Notes under the pieces: generated by a model
The model's database searches: none
What the model was told of the DNA's origin: nothing
The model's input: the letters and a program-made list of their open reading frames with translations, nothing else
Made by a program: the position numbers and the translations under genes
In this document: positions 8,868-16,755 of the stretch, one piece after another
Layout of the letters: each line of letters begins with the position of its first letter
Numbering within the stretch: position 1 is the stretch's first letter
Assembly: GCA_037190175.1 (NCBI GenBank)
Contig: JBBCJM010000147.1
Location: 1-22,382, forward strand
Direction of reading: 5' to 3'
Length of the DNA stretch: 22,382 nucleotides
DNA from: JBBCJM01 sp037190175
GTDB taxonomy: Bacteria; Pseudomonadota; Alphaproteobacteria; Rhodobacterales; Rhodobacteraceae

Positions 8868-11800
8868 ATGCCCGAATTCCGCAAGATCCTTGTAGCGAAC
8901 CGAGGGGAGATTGCGATCCGTGTGATGCGGGCGGCGACGGAGTTGGGGAAGCGGACGGTTGCGGTCTATGCGGAGGAGGACAAGCTGTCGCTTCACCGGT
9001 TCAAGGCGGACGAGGCGTACCGGATCGGGGCGGGGCTGTCGCCGGTGGGGGCCTATCTGTCGATCCCCGAGATCCTGCGGGTGGCGCGGCTGTCGGGCGC
9101 GGATGCGATCCATCCGGGCTACGGGCTGCTCAGCGAGAACCCGGAGCTGGTGGAGGCCTGCGAGGCCGCCGGGGTGACCTTCATCGGGCCGCGGGCCGAG
9201 ACGATGCGGGCGCTGGGCGACAAGGCCTCCGCCCGGCGGGTGGCGATTGCCGCAGGTGTGCCGGTGATCCCTGCCACCGGGGTGCTGGGCGAGGACTTCG
9301 ACGCGATCCGGGCCGAGGCGGCGCAGATCGGCTATCCCCTGATGCTGAAGGCCTCCTGGGGCGGCGGCGGGCGGGGGATGCGGCCGATCCATTCCGAGGC
9401 CGAGCTGGAGGCGCGGGTGCGCGAGGGCCGGCGCGAAGCCGAGGCCGCCTTCGGCAACGGCGAGGGCTACCTGGAGAAGATGATCCAGCGCGCCCGGCAT
9501 GTCGAGGTGCAGATCCTGGGCGACAAGCAGGGCGACATCTATCACCTGTGGGAACGCGACTGCACGGTGCAGCGCAGGAACCAGAAGGTGGTCGAACGCG
9601 CGCCCGCCCCCTACCTGACCGACGCCCAGCGGGCCGAGGTCTGCGACATGGGCAAGCGCATCTGCCAGCACGTGGGCTACGAATGCGCCGGCACGGTCGA
9701 GTTCCTGATGGATATGGACACCGGCGCCTTCTACTTCATCGAGGTCAACCCGCGGGTGCAGGTCGAGCATACGGTGACCGAGGAGATCACCGGCATCGAC
9801 ATCGTGCAGGCCCAGATCCTGATCGAGGAGGGCAAGTCGCTGGCCGAGGCCACCGGGATCGGCCGGCAGGAGGAGGTGCCGCTGAACGGCCATGCGCTGC
9901 AATGCCGGGTGACCACCGAGGACCCGCTGAACAACTTCATCCCCGACTACGGCCGCCTGACCGCCTATCGCTCGGCCACCGGCAACGGCATCCGGCTGGA
10001 CGGCGGGACGGCCTATGCCGGGGGGGTGATCACGCGCTACTACGACAGCCTGCTGGTCAAGGTCACCGCCCATGCCCAGACGCCCGGGAAGGCGATCAGC
10101 CGGATGGACCGGGCGCTGCGCGAGTTCCGCATCCGCGGCGTGGCCACGAACATCGAGTTCGTGATCAACCTGCTGAAACACCCGACCTTCCTGGACGACA
10201 GCTGTACCACCCGCTTCATCGACACCACGCCGGAGCTGTTCCAGTTCGGCAAGCGCAGGGACCGGGCCACCAAGATCCTGACCTATATCGCCGACATCAC
10301 GGTGAACGGGCATCCCGAGACCGCGGGGCGCGCGAAGCCCCCGGCGCAGGCCCGCCCGCCCCGCGCGCCCGAGGCCGCGGTCGATCCCGCCTACGGCACC
10401 CGCAACCTGCTGGAGCAGCAGGGGCCGCAGGCGGTGGCCGACTGGATGCGGGCGCAGAGGCAGGTGCTGGTCACCGACACCACCATGCGCGACGGGCACC
10501 AGTCGCTGCTGGCCACCCGGATGCGCTCGATCGACATGATCCGCGCGGCGCCGGCCTATGCCGCGCTCTTGCCGCAGCTCTTCTCGGTGGAATGCTGGGG
10601 CGGCGCCACCTTCGACGTGGCCTATCGCTTCCTGCAGGAATGCCCCTGGCAGCGGCTGCGCGACCTGCGCGCGGCGATGCCCAACCTGATGACCCAGATG
10701 CTGCTGCGCGGCGCGAACGGGGTGGGCTATACCAACTATCCCGACAACGTGGTCCGGGCCTTCGTCGCCCGGGCGGCCGAGACCGGGGTGGACGTGTTCC
10801 GGGTGTTCGACAGCCTCAACTGGACCCCCAACATGCGGGTGGCGATGGATGCGGTGATCGAGGCCGGCAAGCTCTGCGAGGCCTCGATCTGCTATACCGG
10901 CGACCTCCTGGACCCCGCCCGTTCCAAATACGACCTGAAGTACTACGTCGCCCTGGCCAGGGAATTGCAGGCGGCCGGGGCGCATGTGCTGGGGCTGAAG
11001 GACATGGCGGGGCTGCTGAAGCCCGCCGCGGCCCGGGTGCTGGTCCGGGCGCTGAAGCAGGAGGTGGGGCTGCCCGTGCACTTCCACACCCACGACACCG
11101 GCGGCGCGGCGGCGGCCACGGTGCTGGCGGCCTGCGACGCCGGGGTGGATGCGGTGGACGCGGCGATGGACGCCTTCTCGGGCGGCACCTCGCAGCCCTG
11201 CCTGGGCTCCATCGTCGAGGCTTTGCGCCACACCGAGCGCGACACCGGGCTCGACATCGCCGCGATCCGGCGGATCTCCAACTACTGGGAGGCGGTGCGC
11301 CAGCAATACGCGGCCTTCGAATCCGGCCTGGCCGCGCCGGCCTCCGAGGTCTGGCTGCACGAGATGCCGGGGGGCCAGTTCACCAACCTCAAGGCGCAGG
11401 CGCGGTCCCTGGGGCTGGAGGAGCGCTGGCACGAGGTGGCGCAGGCTTACGCGGATGCCAACGCCATGTTCGGCGACATCGTGAAGGTCACGCCGTCGTC
11501 CAAGGTGGTGGGCGACATGGCGCTGATGATGGTGGCGCAGGGGCTGACGCGGGCGCAGGTCGAGGACCCGGGGGTGGAGGTGGCCTTCCCCGACTCGGTG
11601 GTGGACATGCTGCGGGGCAACCTGGGCCAGCCCCCGGGCGGCTGGCCCGCGGCGATCCTGGGGAAGGTGCTGAAGGGCGAGGCGCCGCTCACGGACCGCC
11701 CCGGCGCCAGCCTGCCGCCGGTCGACCTCGAGGCCACCCGCGCCCGGCTCTCGGCCGAACTGGAGGGGATGGCGGTCGACGACGAGGACCTGAACGGATA

Positions 11801-12308
11801 CCTGATGTATCCCAGGGTCTTCCTCGACTACATGGGCCGGCACCGGCTCTATGGCCCGGTGCGCACCCTGCCCACCCGCACCTTCTTCTACGGCATGGAG
11901 CCGGGCGAGGAGATCACCGCCGAGATCGACCCCGGCAAGACCCTGGAGATCCGCCTGCAGGCGGTGGGCGAGACCGGCGAGGACGGCGAGGTCAAGGTCT
12001 TCTTCGAGCTCAACGGCCAGCCCCGGGTGATCCGGGTGCCCAACCGCGCGGTCAAGGCCCGCACCGCGGCCCGGCCCAAGGCCGCCGAGGGCAACCCCGC
12101 CCATGTCGGCGCCCCCATGCCCGGCTCCGTCGCCTCGGTCGCGGTGCAGCCCGGCCAGACCCTGCGCGCGGGCGACCTCATCCTCACCATCGAGGCCATG
12201 AAGATGGAAACCGCCCTGCACGCCGACCGCCAGGCCACGGTCAAGGCCGTGCACGTAACCCCAGGAACCCAGATCGACGCAAAGGACCTGCTGGTGGAGT
12301 TCGAATAG
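8868..12308 (+). CDS. pyc: Pyruvate carboxylase
   Basis: A complete 1146-residue biotin enzyme converting pyruvate, bicarbonate and ATP to oxaloacetate, an anaplerotic step for growth on sugars or lactate. Domain order: biotin carboxylase (KILVANRGEIAIRVMRAA near the N-terminus, the ATP-grasp glycine loop SWGGGGRGM near 163-171, FIEVNPRVQVEHTVTEE near 288-304); carboxyltransferase of the HMGL-like TIM barrel from about 534 (VTDTTMRDGHQSLLATR, with KDMAG and FHTHDTGG); PYC C-terminal/allosteric linker; and a biotinyl domain with Lys1112 in EAMKMET. Length matches the usual alpha-4 type. ATG 8868 has a near-perfect AAAGGAGG eight bases upstream; the same frame is open back to 6816, but only by chance through the MFS gene. 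It is transcribed alone between the MFS gene and a terminator. Confidence 0.98.
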   Translation: MPEFRKILVANRGEIAIRVMRAATELGKRTVAVYAEEDKLSLHRFKADEAYRIGAGLSPVGAYLSIPEILRVARLSGADAIHPGYGLLSENPELVEACEAAGVTFIGPRAETMRALGDKASARRVAIAAGVPVIPATGVLGEDFDAIRAEAAQIGYPLMLKASWGGGGRGMRPIHSEAELEARVREGRREAEAAFGNGEGYLEKMIQRARHVEVQILGDKQGDIYHLWERDCTVQRRNQKVVERAPAPYLTDAQRAEVCDMGKRICQHVGYECAGTVEFLMDMDTGAFYFIEVNPRVQVEHTVTEEITGIDIVQAQILIEEGKSLAEATGIGRQEEVPLNGHALQCRVTTEDPLNNFIPDYGRLTAYRSATGNGIRLDGGTAYAGGVITRYYDSLLVKVTAHAQTPGKAISRMDRALREFRIRGVATNIEFVINLLKHPTFLDDSCTTRFIDTTPELFQFGKRRDRATKILTYIADITVNGHPETAGRAKPPAQARPPRAPEAAVDPAYGTRNLLEQQGPQAVADWMRAQRQVLVTDTTMRDGHQSLLATRMRSIDMIRAAPAYAALLPQLFSVECWGGATFDVAYRFLQECPWQRLRDLRAAMPNLMTQMLLRGANGVGYTNYPDNVVRAFVARAAETGVDVFRVFDSLNWTPNMRVAMDAVIEAGKLCEASICYTGDLLDPARSKYDLKYYVALARELQAAGAHVLGLKDMAGLLKPAAARVLVRALKQEVGLPVHFHTHDTGGAAAATVLAACDAGVDAVDAAMDAFSGGTSQPCLGSIVEALRHTERDTGLDIAAIRRISNYWEAVRQQYAAFESGLAAPASEVWLHEMPGGQFTNLKAQARSLGLEERWHEVAQAYADANAMFGDIVKVTPSSKVVGDMALMMVAQGLTRAQVEDPGVEVAFPDSVVDMLRGNLGQPPGGWPAAILGKVLKGEAPLTDRPGASLPPVDLEATRARLSAELEGMAVDDEDLNGYLMYPRVFLDYMGRHRLYGPVRTLPTRTFFYGMEPGEEITAEIDPGKTLEIRLQAVGETGEDGEVKVFFELNGQPRVIRVPNRAVKARTAARPKAAEGNPAHVGAPMPGSVASVAVQPGQTLRAGDLILTIEAMKMETALHADRQATVKAVHVTPGTQIDAKDLLVEFE

Positions 12309-12333
12309 GGGGCCGTGGCGACTGCGGAGAGCG

Positions 12334-12353
12334 CCGGGGGGCCAGCCCCCCGG
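12334..12353 (+). terminator. GC-rich hairpin after pyc, start of a repeat-like block
   Basis: CCGGGGGGC (12334-12342) is the exact complement of GCCCCCCGG (12345-12353), so up to 9 bp pair around a minimal loop. It is followed by CCCCCCGGGATATTTGG and a second small inverted repeat TTTGG-AGTA-CCAAA (12367-12380). The composition resembles a block I recall downstream of many genes in Rhodobacteraceae (GC hairpin, then a PyTTTGG...CCAAAGAA tail). It may be a dispersed intergenic element. Confidence 0.45.
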
Positions 12354-12394
12354 ACCCCCCGGGATATTTGGAGTACCAAAGAAAGCAGGTTGGC

Positions 12395-12420
12395 GGGCAA
12401 TTTGAATCAAATGCCCTTTT
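12395..12420 (+). terminator. Intrinsic terminator downstream of pyc
   Basis: GGGC (12395-12398), one unpaired A, ATTTGA (12400-12405), A, TCAAAT (12407-12412), GCCC (12413-12416), then TTTT (12417-12420). This is a 10-bp stem with one bulge and a minimal loop followed by a short T-run, placed 87 bp after the pyc stop. The 12309-12550 gap holds this, the preceding GC hairpin and no ORF of note. Confidence 0.6.
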
Positions 12421-12550
12421 CCCTGGGGGGCGCAAAAAGCCGGGTGCGTAGGGCCGGGCGCCGACGGATGGGCGCTTTGCCGCCTTGACCCCGTCGCGGA
12501 GCAATGAAACGGTCCGCCCGGCCCGCGGAGGCCCGAGCAGACAGGACCGC

Positions 12551-13777
12551 ATGGACAAGATCACCCTTCCCGAGCGCCCCGGCTGGCGCGAGATGGCGGC
12601 CGAGGTGGGGTTCACCTTCGCCGACATGCATGGCGAGCCCTATTGGGACGAGACCAGCGCCTATGCCTTCACGCTGGCCGAGATCGAGCAGGGCATCGAG
12701 AGCCCGGCCACCGAGCTGCATTCCATGTGCCGGCAGGCGGTGGGGGAAATCCTCGGCTCCGAGGCGCTGATGGCCCGCATGGGCCTGCCGCGCGCGCATT
12801 GGGATTTCATCGCGGCATCCTGGCGGGCGGGGGAGCCCGAGCTCTACGGCCGCTTCGATCTGGCCTTCGACGGGCGGGGTCCGGCCAAGCTCCTGGAATA
12901 CAACGCCGACACGCCCACCTCGCTTTACGAATCCGCCGCATTTCAATGGACCTGGCTGGAGGAGCAGATCGCCCATGGCGTGCTGCCGCCCGGCTCCGAC
13001 CAGTTCAACGGCATCCACGAGGCGCTGGTCGAACGGTTCGGCGAAATCTTCGCCCCCGAGGAGGACGTGCATTTCACCGCCCAGGCCGATGCGCCCGAGG
13101 ATTATGCCACGGTCGAGGCCCTGGCCTGGGCCGCGCGCGAGGCCGGGCTGGGGGCGCATTATTCGCACCTGTCCGACATCGGGCTGTCCACCGAGGGCCA
13201 GTTCCTGGACAACGAGGGCCGGGTGATCGGGGCGCTGTTCAAGCTCTATCCCTGGGAGGACCTGCTGCGCGACGACTTCGCCGCGCATCTGGAGACCTCG
13301 GGCTGCCGCTTCGTGGAGCCGCCGTGGAAGGCGCTGCTGTCGAACAAGGCGATCCTGCCGGTGCTGTGGTCGATGTTCGAAAGCCACCCGAACCTGCTGC
13401 CGGCCTTCTTCGCCGAGGACGTGACCGAGGCGCTGACCGGCCGCGGCGCCCCTGCCCCCGCGGTGGCCGCCGCCTTCGACCGGGCGCGCGAGGCGCTGGC
13501 GGCGGGGCATGTGGTCAAGCCGATCTTCTCGCGCGAGGGGGCCGGGGTGCGCATCCTGGAGGGCGGCCGGTTGACCGAAGCCTCGCCCGCCACCACCTAT
13601 GACAGCCATCCCCGCATCGTGCAGGGCTATCATCCGCTGCCGGTGATGGACGGGTTCCGCCCGGTGGTCGGGGCCTGGATCGTGGGCGAGGCCTGCGTCG
13701 GCATCGGGATGCGCGAGGACCGGGCGCGGATCACGCAGGACCTGTCGCGGTTCAAGCCGCATTTCATTCGAGAGTGA
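12551..13777 (+). CDS. Glutathionylspermidine synthase-like ATP-grasp ligase (YgiC/YjfC type)
   Basis: A 408-residue protein of the family related to the synthetase half of glutathionylspermidine synthase. It has the pre-ATP-grasp and ATP-grasp fold expected to join a carboxylate to an amine using ATP. Visible family motifs are KLLEYNADTPTSL (about 112-124), FKLYPWEDL, EPPWKALLSNKAILPVLW (nucleotide site), VVKPIFSREGAGV (Lys and Gly-rich ATP loop) and the C-terminal RPVVGAWIVGEACVGIGMRED. It lacks the amidase domain of the bifunctional E. coli enzyme, and the actual substrates of YgiC/YjfC proteins are not settled. ATG 12551 has AGGA a few bases upstream; a frame open to 12485 has no better site. 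The next gene is a DUF1190 lipoprotein starting 10 bp later, the conserved partner in ygiBC and yjfMC. Confidence 0.88.
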   Translation: MDKITLPERPGWREMAAEVGFTFADMHGEPYWDETSAYAFTLAEIEQGIESPATELHSMCRQAVGEILGSEALMARMGLPRAHWDFIAASWRAGEPELYGRFDLAFDGRGPAKLLEYNADTPTSLYESAAFQWTWLEEQIAHGVLPPGSDQFNGIHEALVERFGEIFAPEEDVHFTAQADAPEDYATVEALAWAAREAGLGAHYSHLSDIGLSTEGQFLDNEGRVIGALFKLYPWEDLLRDDFAAHLETSGCRFVEPPWKALLSNKAILPVLWSMFESHPNLLPAFFAEDVTEALTGRGAPAPAVAAAFDRAREALAAGHVVKPIFSREGAGVRILEGGRLTEASPATTYDSHPRIVQGYHPLPVMDGFRPVVGAWIVGEACVGIGMREDRARITQDLSRFKPHFIRE

Positions 13778-13787
13778 GGAGAGACCC

Positions 13788-14366
13788 ATGCGCAAGCGTT
13801 CCCGTTCGGTGGCCCTGGTGCTGATGGGGGCGGCGGCCTTCGGCCTGTCCGCCTGCCAGGAAGAGCAGACCGATGTGCGCGCCTTTCCCGACCTCGCCTC
13901 CTGCAAGGCCTCGGCGGCGCAGGGCAACCTGTTCTTCACCGCCGCCGATTGCGACGCGGCCTTCGCCGAGGCGCAGGCCGCGCATCTGGAAACCGCGCCG
14001 CGCTATGAAAGCCGCGAATTGTGCGAGCAGGAGCACGGGGTGGGCAACTGCGGCTCCGACCCGGCGGTGCAGGGCGGAGGGGGCGGGTTCTCCTTCATGC
14101 CGCTGATCGCGGGCTACATGCTGGGCAGCATGATGGCGCGCGGGGCCGGCGGGGTGGCGGCGCAGCCGCTGTCGCGCACCGCCGACGGGCGCTTCGCCAC
14201 CCCGGGCGGCACCGCGGTCGCCACCAACAACGGCGCGGGCAAGATGTCGCCCGGCGTGCTGGCCAAGGCGCCGGCCACGGTGGGCAAGCCGCCGATGACC
14301 CAGGCGCAGGTCGCGGCCAGGGGCGGTTTCGGCGCCACCGGCGCAGGGCGGCCGGCGGCCGGCTGA
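13788..14366 (+). CDS. DUF1190 (YgiB/YjfM-like) lipoprotein
   Basis: A 192-residue protein starting with a lipoprotein signal: basic MRKRSRS, a hydrophobic core, and lipobox LSAC with Cys23. The mature part has a Cys-containing domain (CKASAAQGNL, ADCDAAF, ELCEQEHGVGNC) with four or five cysteines that could form disulfides in the periplasm. It continues with a Gly-rich FSFMPLIAGYMLGSMM stretch, a flexible Ala/Gly/Thr/Pro tail and the family-typical ending ARGGFG near the C-terminus. The start follows GAGGAGAG, 10 bp after the ligase gene, so the two are probably co-transcribed. The lipoprotein-plus-ATP-grasp pair is widely conserved but its role is unknown. Confidence 0.85.
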   Translation: MRKRSRSVALVLMGAAAFGLSACQEEQTDVRAFPDLASCKASAAQGNLFFTAADCDAAFAEAQAAHLETAPRYESRELCEQEHGVGNCGSDPAVQGGGGGFSFMPLIAGYMLGSMMARGAGGVAAQPLSRTADGRFATPGGTAVATNNGAGKMSPGVLAKAPATVGKPPMTQAQVAARGGFGATGAGRPAAG

Positions 14367-14405
14367 GCCTGCGGAAAAAATCGCTCGGGCGGAAGTTTTC
14401 CCCCC

Positions 14406-14434
14406 TTGCAACCCCTCGCGCGGGTTTGTAGATC
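14406..14434 (+). promoter_or_regulatory. Promoter of tRNA-Gly
   Basis: TTGCAA (14406-14411), 17-bp spacer, TAGATC (14429-14434), ending 20 bp before the mature tRNA 5' end. The placement fits a short tRNA leader. Confidence 0.45.
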
Positions 14435-14454
14435 CCCCTTCACCGAAACGGGGC

Positions 14455-14529
14455 GCGGGCGTAGCTCAGGGGTAGAGCATAACCTTGCCAAGGTTAGGGT
14501 CGTGAGTTCGAATCTCATCGCCCGCTCCA
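14455..14529 (+). tRNA. tRNA-Gly (anticodon GCC)
   Basis: A complete cloverleaf can be drawn. Acceptor GCGGGCG (14455-14461) pairs with CGCCCGC (14519-14525). The D stem is GCTC/GAGC. The anticodon stem TAACC/GGTTA holds the loop TTGCCAA with anticodon GCC at 14487-14489. The T stem GTGAG/CTCAT holds the loop TTCGAAT. Discriminator T and encoded CCA end at 14529. All stems are fully paired except the GTGAG/CTCAT wobble. It decodes GGC and GGU, the most used Gly codons here. Confidence 0.98.
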
Positions 14530-14541
14530 ATCGGATGATGC

Positions 14542-14565
14542 AGGGGCGCCCGCGGGGCGCCCCTT
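14542..14565 (+). terminator. Terminator after tRNA-Gly
   Basis: AGGGGCGCCC (14542-14551) pairs with GGGCGCCCCT (14555-14564) around a 3-nt loop, followed by a T-containing tail (TTGTCGTTT). It starts 13 bases after the tRNA 3' end. Confidence 0.7.
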
Positions 14566-14662
14566 GTCGTTTCCGGCCCCCTTGGCTTCCCGTCCCTGTC
14601 GCGCCGCGGGCATTTCCCCGCCGGGCGTGTCGCGGCAAAAACCGGGCGCGATCCCGCCAACA

Positions 14663-14680
14663 AATGGTTGCGCAGTCATA
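14663..14680 (+). promoter_or_regulatory. Corrinoid-locus dyad, site A
   Basis: AATGGTTGCGCAGTCATA, a partial dyad (4 of 7 arm positions match consensus on the left arm, all 7 on the right) around GCGC. It is 70 bp upstream of the NTF2-like gene. It shares CGCAGTCAT with sites B (22212-22229) and C (16724-16741). The right end overlaps CATAAC, a possible -10, but no -35 is visible at the proper distance. Confidence 0.55.
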
Positions 14681-14750
14681 ACGCTTCGTCCACAGTCCGG
14701 GGCGCATCCCGGGCCGGTCCGGCCCCGCCCGAACGAAAGGCTGACCCGCC

Positions 14751-15902
14751 ATGACCTCCGACTTCGCCAGGACCCGCAACCGGGTGTCGCACCACCCTGC
14801 CCCGCCGCTGTCGCGCCGGCACATGCCGACCGACCATGCCATCTCGATCGGCGCCTATACCCGGGGCCACACCGTCCGCATCCCCGCCGATTTCGGGCCG
14901 CGGCAGCGGATGGAGGGCTTCGACCCCGAATACCGCAACATCATCGACTATATCGTCCGCGTGACCTGGCGGATCTGGGAGACGGAGGCCCGCGAGGTCG
15001 AGTACATCGCCGAGGTCTATGCCCCCGACAGCATCGTCTTCGACGACTACGGCCTGCAACGCGGCAGCGCCAAGATCATCGGCGACACCCATCACACCAC
15101 CGGCGCCTATCCCGACATCACGCTGGACGCCGAGGAGGTGATCTGGGCCGGCGACGACCAGGTCGGCCTGCACACCTCGCACGCCGCGCGGATCGTGGGC
15201 ACCAATACCGCGCCCAGCCGCTACGGCCCGGCGACCGGCCGGAAGATCGACGTGCTGGCCATCGCCAATTGCGTGGAGAAGGGCAACGACATCTTCCTGG
15301 AACATGTGCTCTACAACACCTCGGCGATGCTGAAGCAGCTGGGCCTCGACCTGTGGGAGGAGGCCGAGCGGCTGGCCCGCAATCCGCCGCCCGGCTGGCC
15401 GCGCACACCCGAGGTCTGGGACCAGCTGCGCCGGAGCGCGGCCCCGGCCCGGCCGATCTCGGAGGCCGAGCCGGTCGCGGGCTTCGACCCCGACGCCTTC
15501 GCCCGGCGGGTGCACGATTCGCTGTGGAACGGCGACATGGCGGCGCTGGAACAGGACTATGACCCCGCCGTCGCCTTCGAAGGCACGACCGAGCGGAAGT
15601 TCACCGGCACCGAAGCCTTGCGCGCCTATGTGCAGGAGCTGCGCCGCGCCTTCCCCGACCTGAAGCTGCAGGTGGACGAGGTCTACTGGATGGGCAACGA
15701 GGCGGAGGGCTGGCGGATCGCCACCCGCTGGAGCGCCGAGGGCACCCATGCGGGCGGCGGCCTCTACCGCGAGCCCACCGGGCGGGCCTGCCAGATCTGG
15801 GGCATCACCCAGTGGCAGGTCGGCGGCGGGCGGATCCGGCGGGAGGCGCAGCTGTTCAACGAGCTCGACCTGATGATGCAGATCGCCGCGGCGCGCCAGT
15901 AA
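14751..15902 (+). CDS. Protein with two tandem NTF2/SnoaL-like domains
   Basis: A 383-residue cytosolic protein that appears to carry two copies of the NTF2/SnoaL cone fold. The first, about 60-185, contains IIDYIVRVTWRIWETEAREVEYIAEVYAPDSIVFDDYG and a typical strand-end HAARIVG. The second, about 245-375, contains FARRVHDSLWNGDMAALEQDYDPAVAFEG, LRAYVQELRRAFPDLKLQVDEVYWMGNEAEGWRIATRW and ITQWQVGGGRI. Single domains of this kind act as ester cyclases, dehydratases, isomerases or binding modules, so no reaction is assigned. ATG 14751 follows GAAAGGCTGA, also found before the methyl-H4folate transferase start at 22267. An in-frame ATG at 14823 is an alternative. It sits 12 bp before an SDR gene (one operon) and under operator site A. 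Confidence 0.75.
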   Translation: MTSDFARTRNRVSHHPAPPLSRRHMPTDHAISIGAYTRGHTVRIPADFGPRQRMEGFDPEYRNIIDYIVRVTWRIWETEAREVEYIAEVYAPDSIVFDDYGLQRGSAKIIGDTHHTTGAYPDITLDAEEVIWAGDDQVGLHTSHAARIVGTNTAPSRYGPATGRKIDVLAIANCVEKGNDIFLEHVLYNTSAMLKQLGLDLWEEAERLARNPPPGWPRTPEVWDQLRRSAAPARPISEAEPVAGFDPDAFARRVHDSLWNGDMAALEQDYDPAVAFEGTTERKFTGTEALRAYVQELRRAFPDLKLQVDEVYWMGNEAEGWRIATRWSAEGTHAGGGLYREPTGRACQIWGITQWQVGGGRIRREAQLFNELDLMMQIAAARQ

Positions 15903-15914
15903 GGATCCCTGCCC

Positions 15915-16679
15915 ATGCCCCTGCCCGTCACCCCCTCCTTCCGGCTGGACGGCAAGCGCGCGCTGGTGACCGGCGCGTCGTCCGGCATCGGCCTCGGCGC
16001 CGCGGTGGCGCTGGCGGCGCAGGGGGCGCAGGTGGTCTGCGCCGCGCGGGGGCCCGAGCGGCTGGAGCAGACGGTCGCCGAGATGCGCGCGGCGGGCCAT
16101 GACGTGGCGCCGCTGGTGCTGGACATCGCCAACCTCGACGCGCTGGAGGCGGCGCTGGCGGCCGAGGGGCCCTTCGACATCGCGGTGAACTCGGCCGGGC
16201 TGGCGCGGCATTCCCCGGCGCTGGAGACGCGGCCCGAGGATTTCGACGCGGTGATGGCGGTCAACCTGCGGGCGGCCTATTTCCTGTCCACCGGCGTGGC
16301 GCGCGGCATGATCCGCGCCGGCCGCGGCGGCTCGATCATCCACATCGGCAGCCAGATGGGCCATGTCGGCGGCGTGGACCGCGCGGTCTACTGCGCCTCG
16401 AAGTTCGGGCTGGAGGGGATGGTCAAGGCCATGGCGGTGGAATGGGGGCCGCACCGCATCCGGGTGAACAGCCTGTGCCCCACCTTCGTGCGCACGCCGC
16501 TGAGCGACCAGACCTTCGCCAACCCCGAGCGGGTGGCCTGGATCGAAAGCAAGATCAAGCTGGGCCGGATCGGCGAGATCGGCGACATCATGGGGGCGGT
16601 GGCCTATCTGGCCTCGGACGCCGCCGCCATGGTGACCGGCACCGCGCTGCTGGTCGATGGCGGCTGGACCGCGGACTGA
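15915..16679 (+). CDS. SDR-family NAD(P)-dependent oxidoreductase
   Basis: A 254-residue classical short-chain dehydrogenase. It has the cofactor motif TGASSGIG (19-26), NSAG (92-95, the NNAG position) and a catalytic tetrad Asn117, Ser146 (HIGSQMG), Tyr159 and Lys163 (YCASK). The C-terminus ends in the usual VTGTALLVDGGWTAD. The residue after the second strand is Ala-Ala-Arg (43-45), which leans towards NADP but is not decisive. It probably oxidises or reduces a hydroxyl or keto group on a small metabolite. It starts 12 bp after the NTF2-like gene, with AAGGATC as a modest ribosome site, and precedes the corrinoid unit by 76 bp containing a separate promoter. Confidence 0.92.
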   Translation: MPLPVTPSFRLDGKRALVTGASSGIGLGAAVALAAQGAQVVCAARGPERLEQTVAEMRAAGHDVAPLVLDIANLDALEAALAAEGPFDIAVNSAGLARHSPALETRPEDFDAVMAVNLRAAYFLSTGVARGMIRAGRGGSIIHIGSQMGHVGGVDRAVYCASKFGLEGMVKAMAVEWGPHRIRVNSLCPTFVRTPLSDQTFANPERVAWIESKIKLGRIGEIGDIMGAVAYLASDAAAMVTGTALLVDGGWTAD

Positions 16680-16697
16680 CCTGCGACGAAGCGTCCT

Positions 16698-16726
16698 TTG
16701 ACAGGGGCTCTGCATGGCGCCTAGAT
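16698..16726 (+). promoter_or_regulatory. Promoter of the corrinoid protein/reactivase unit
   Basis: Perfect -35 TTGACA (16698-16703), 17 bp, CTAGAT (16721-16726), or TAGATG with 18 bp. The -10 overlaps dyad site C (16724-16741), so a protein bound there would cover the -10 and start point. This placement is typical of repression. Confidence 0.5.
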
Positions 16727-16741
16727 GACTGCGAAGTCACA
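16724..16741 (-). promoter_or_regulatory. Corrinoid-locus dyad, site C
   Basis: On the minus strand this reads TGTGACTTCGCAGTCATC, the best dyad of the three: TGACT-TCGC-AGTCA is perfect, and 6 of 7 positions match the consensus on each arm. It is 14 bp before the corrinoid protein start and overlaps the -10 element. Confidence 0.6.
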
Positions 16742-16755
16742 ACCTGGATCGGGCC

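Noticed and set aside
6816..12308. A 1830-codon open frame that could be read as one giant protein ending in pyruvate carboxylase.
   Set aside because: The part before 8868 runs through the MFS gene in another frame and has low-complexity Arg/Gly/Ala-rich sequence. A strong ribosome site and promoter immediately precede ATG 8868.
8829..12410. Minus-strand open frame of 1193 codons opposite pyc.
   Set aside because: Antisense shadow of a clearly conserved gene. Composition is rich in His, Gln, Arg and Gly and there are no domain motifs.
14373..14401. GGAAAA...TTTTCC inverted repeat as terminator of the DUF1190 gene.
   Set aside because: Only six A/T-heavy pairs separated by 17 bases. The stem is too weak and the surrounding sequence looks like a tRNA promoter region.
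14711..14725. GGGCCGG-T-CCGGCCC palindrome between site A and the NTF2-like gene.
   Set aside because: A loop of one base and absence of a T-run argue against a terminator. Such palindromes are common by chance at this GC content.
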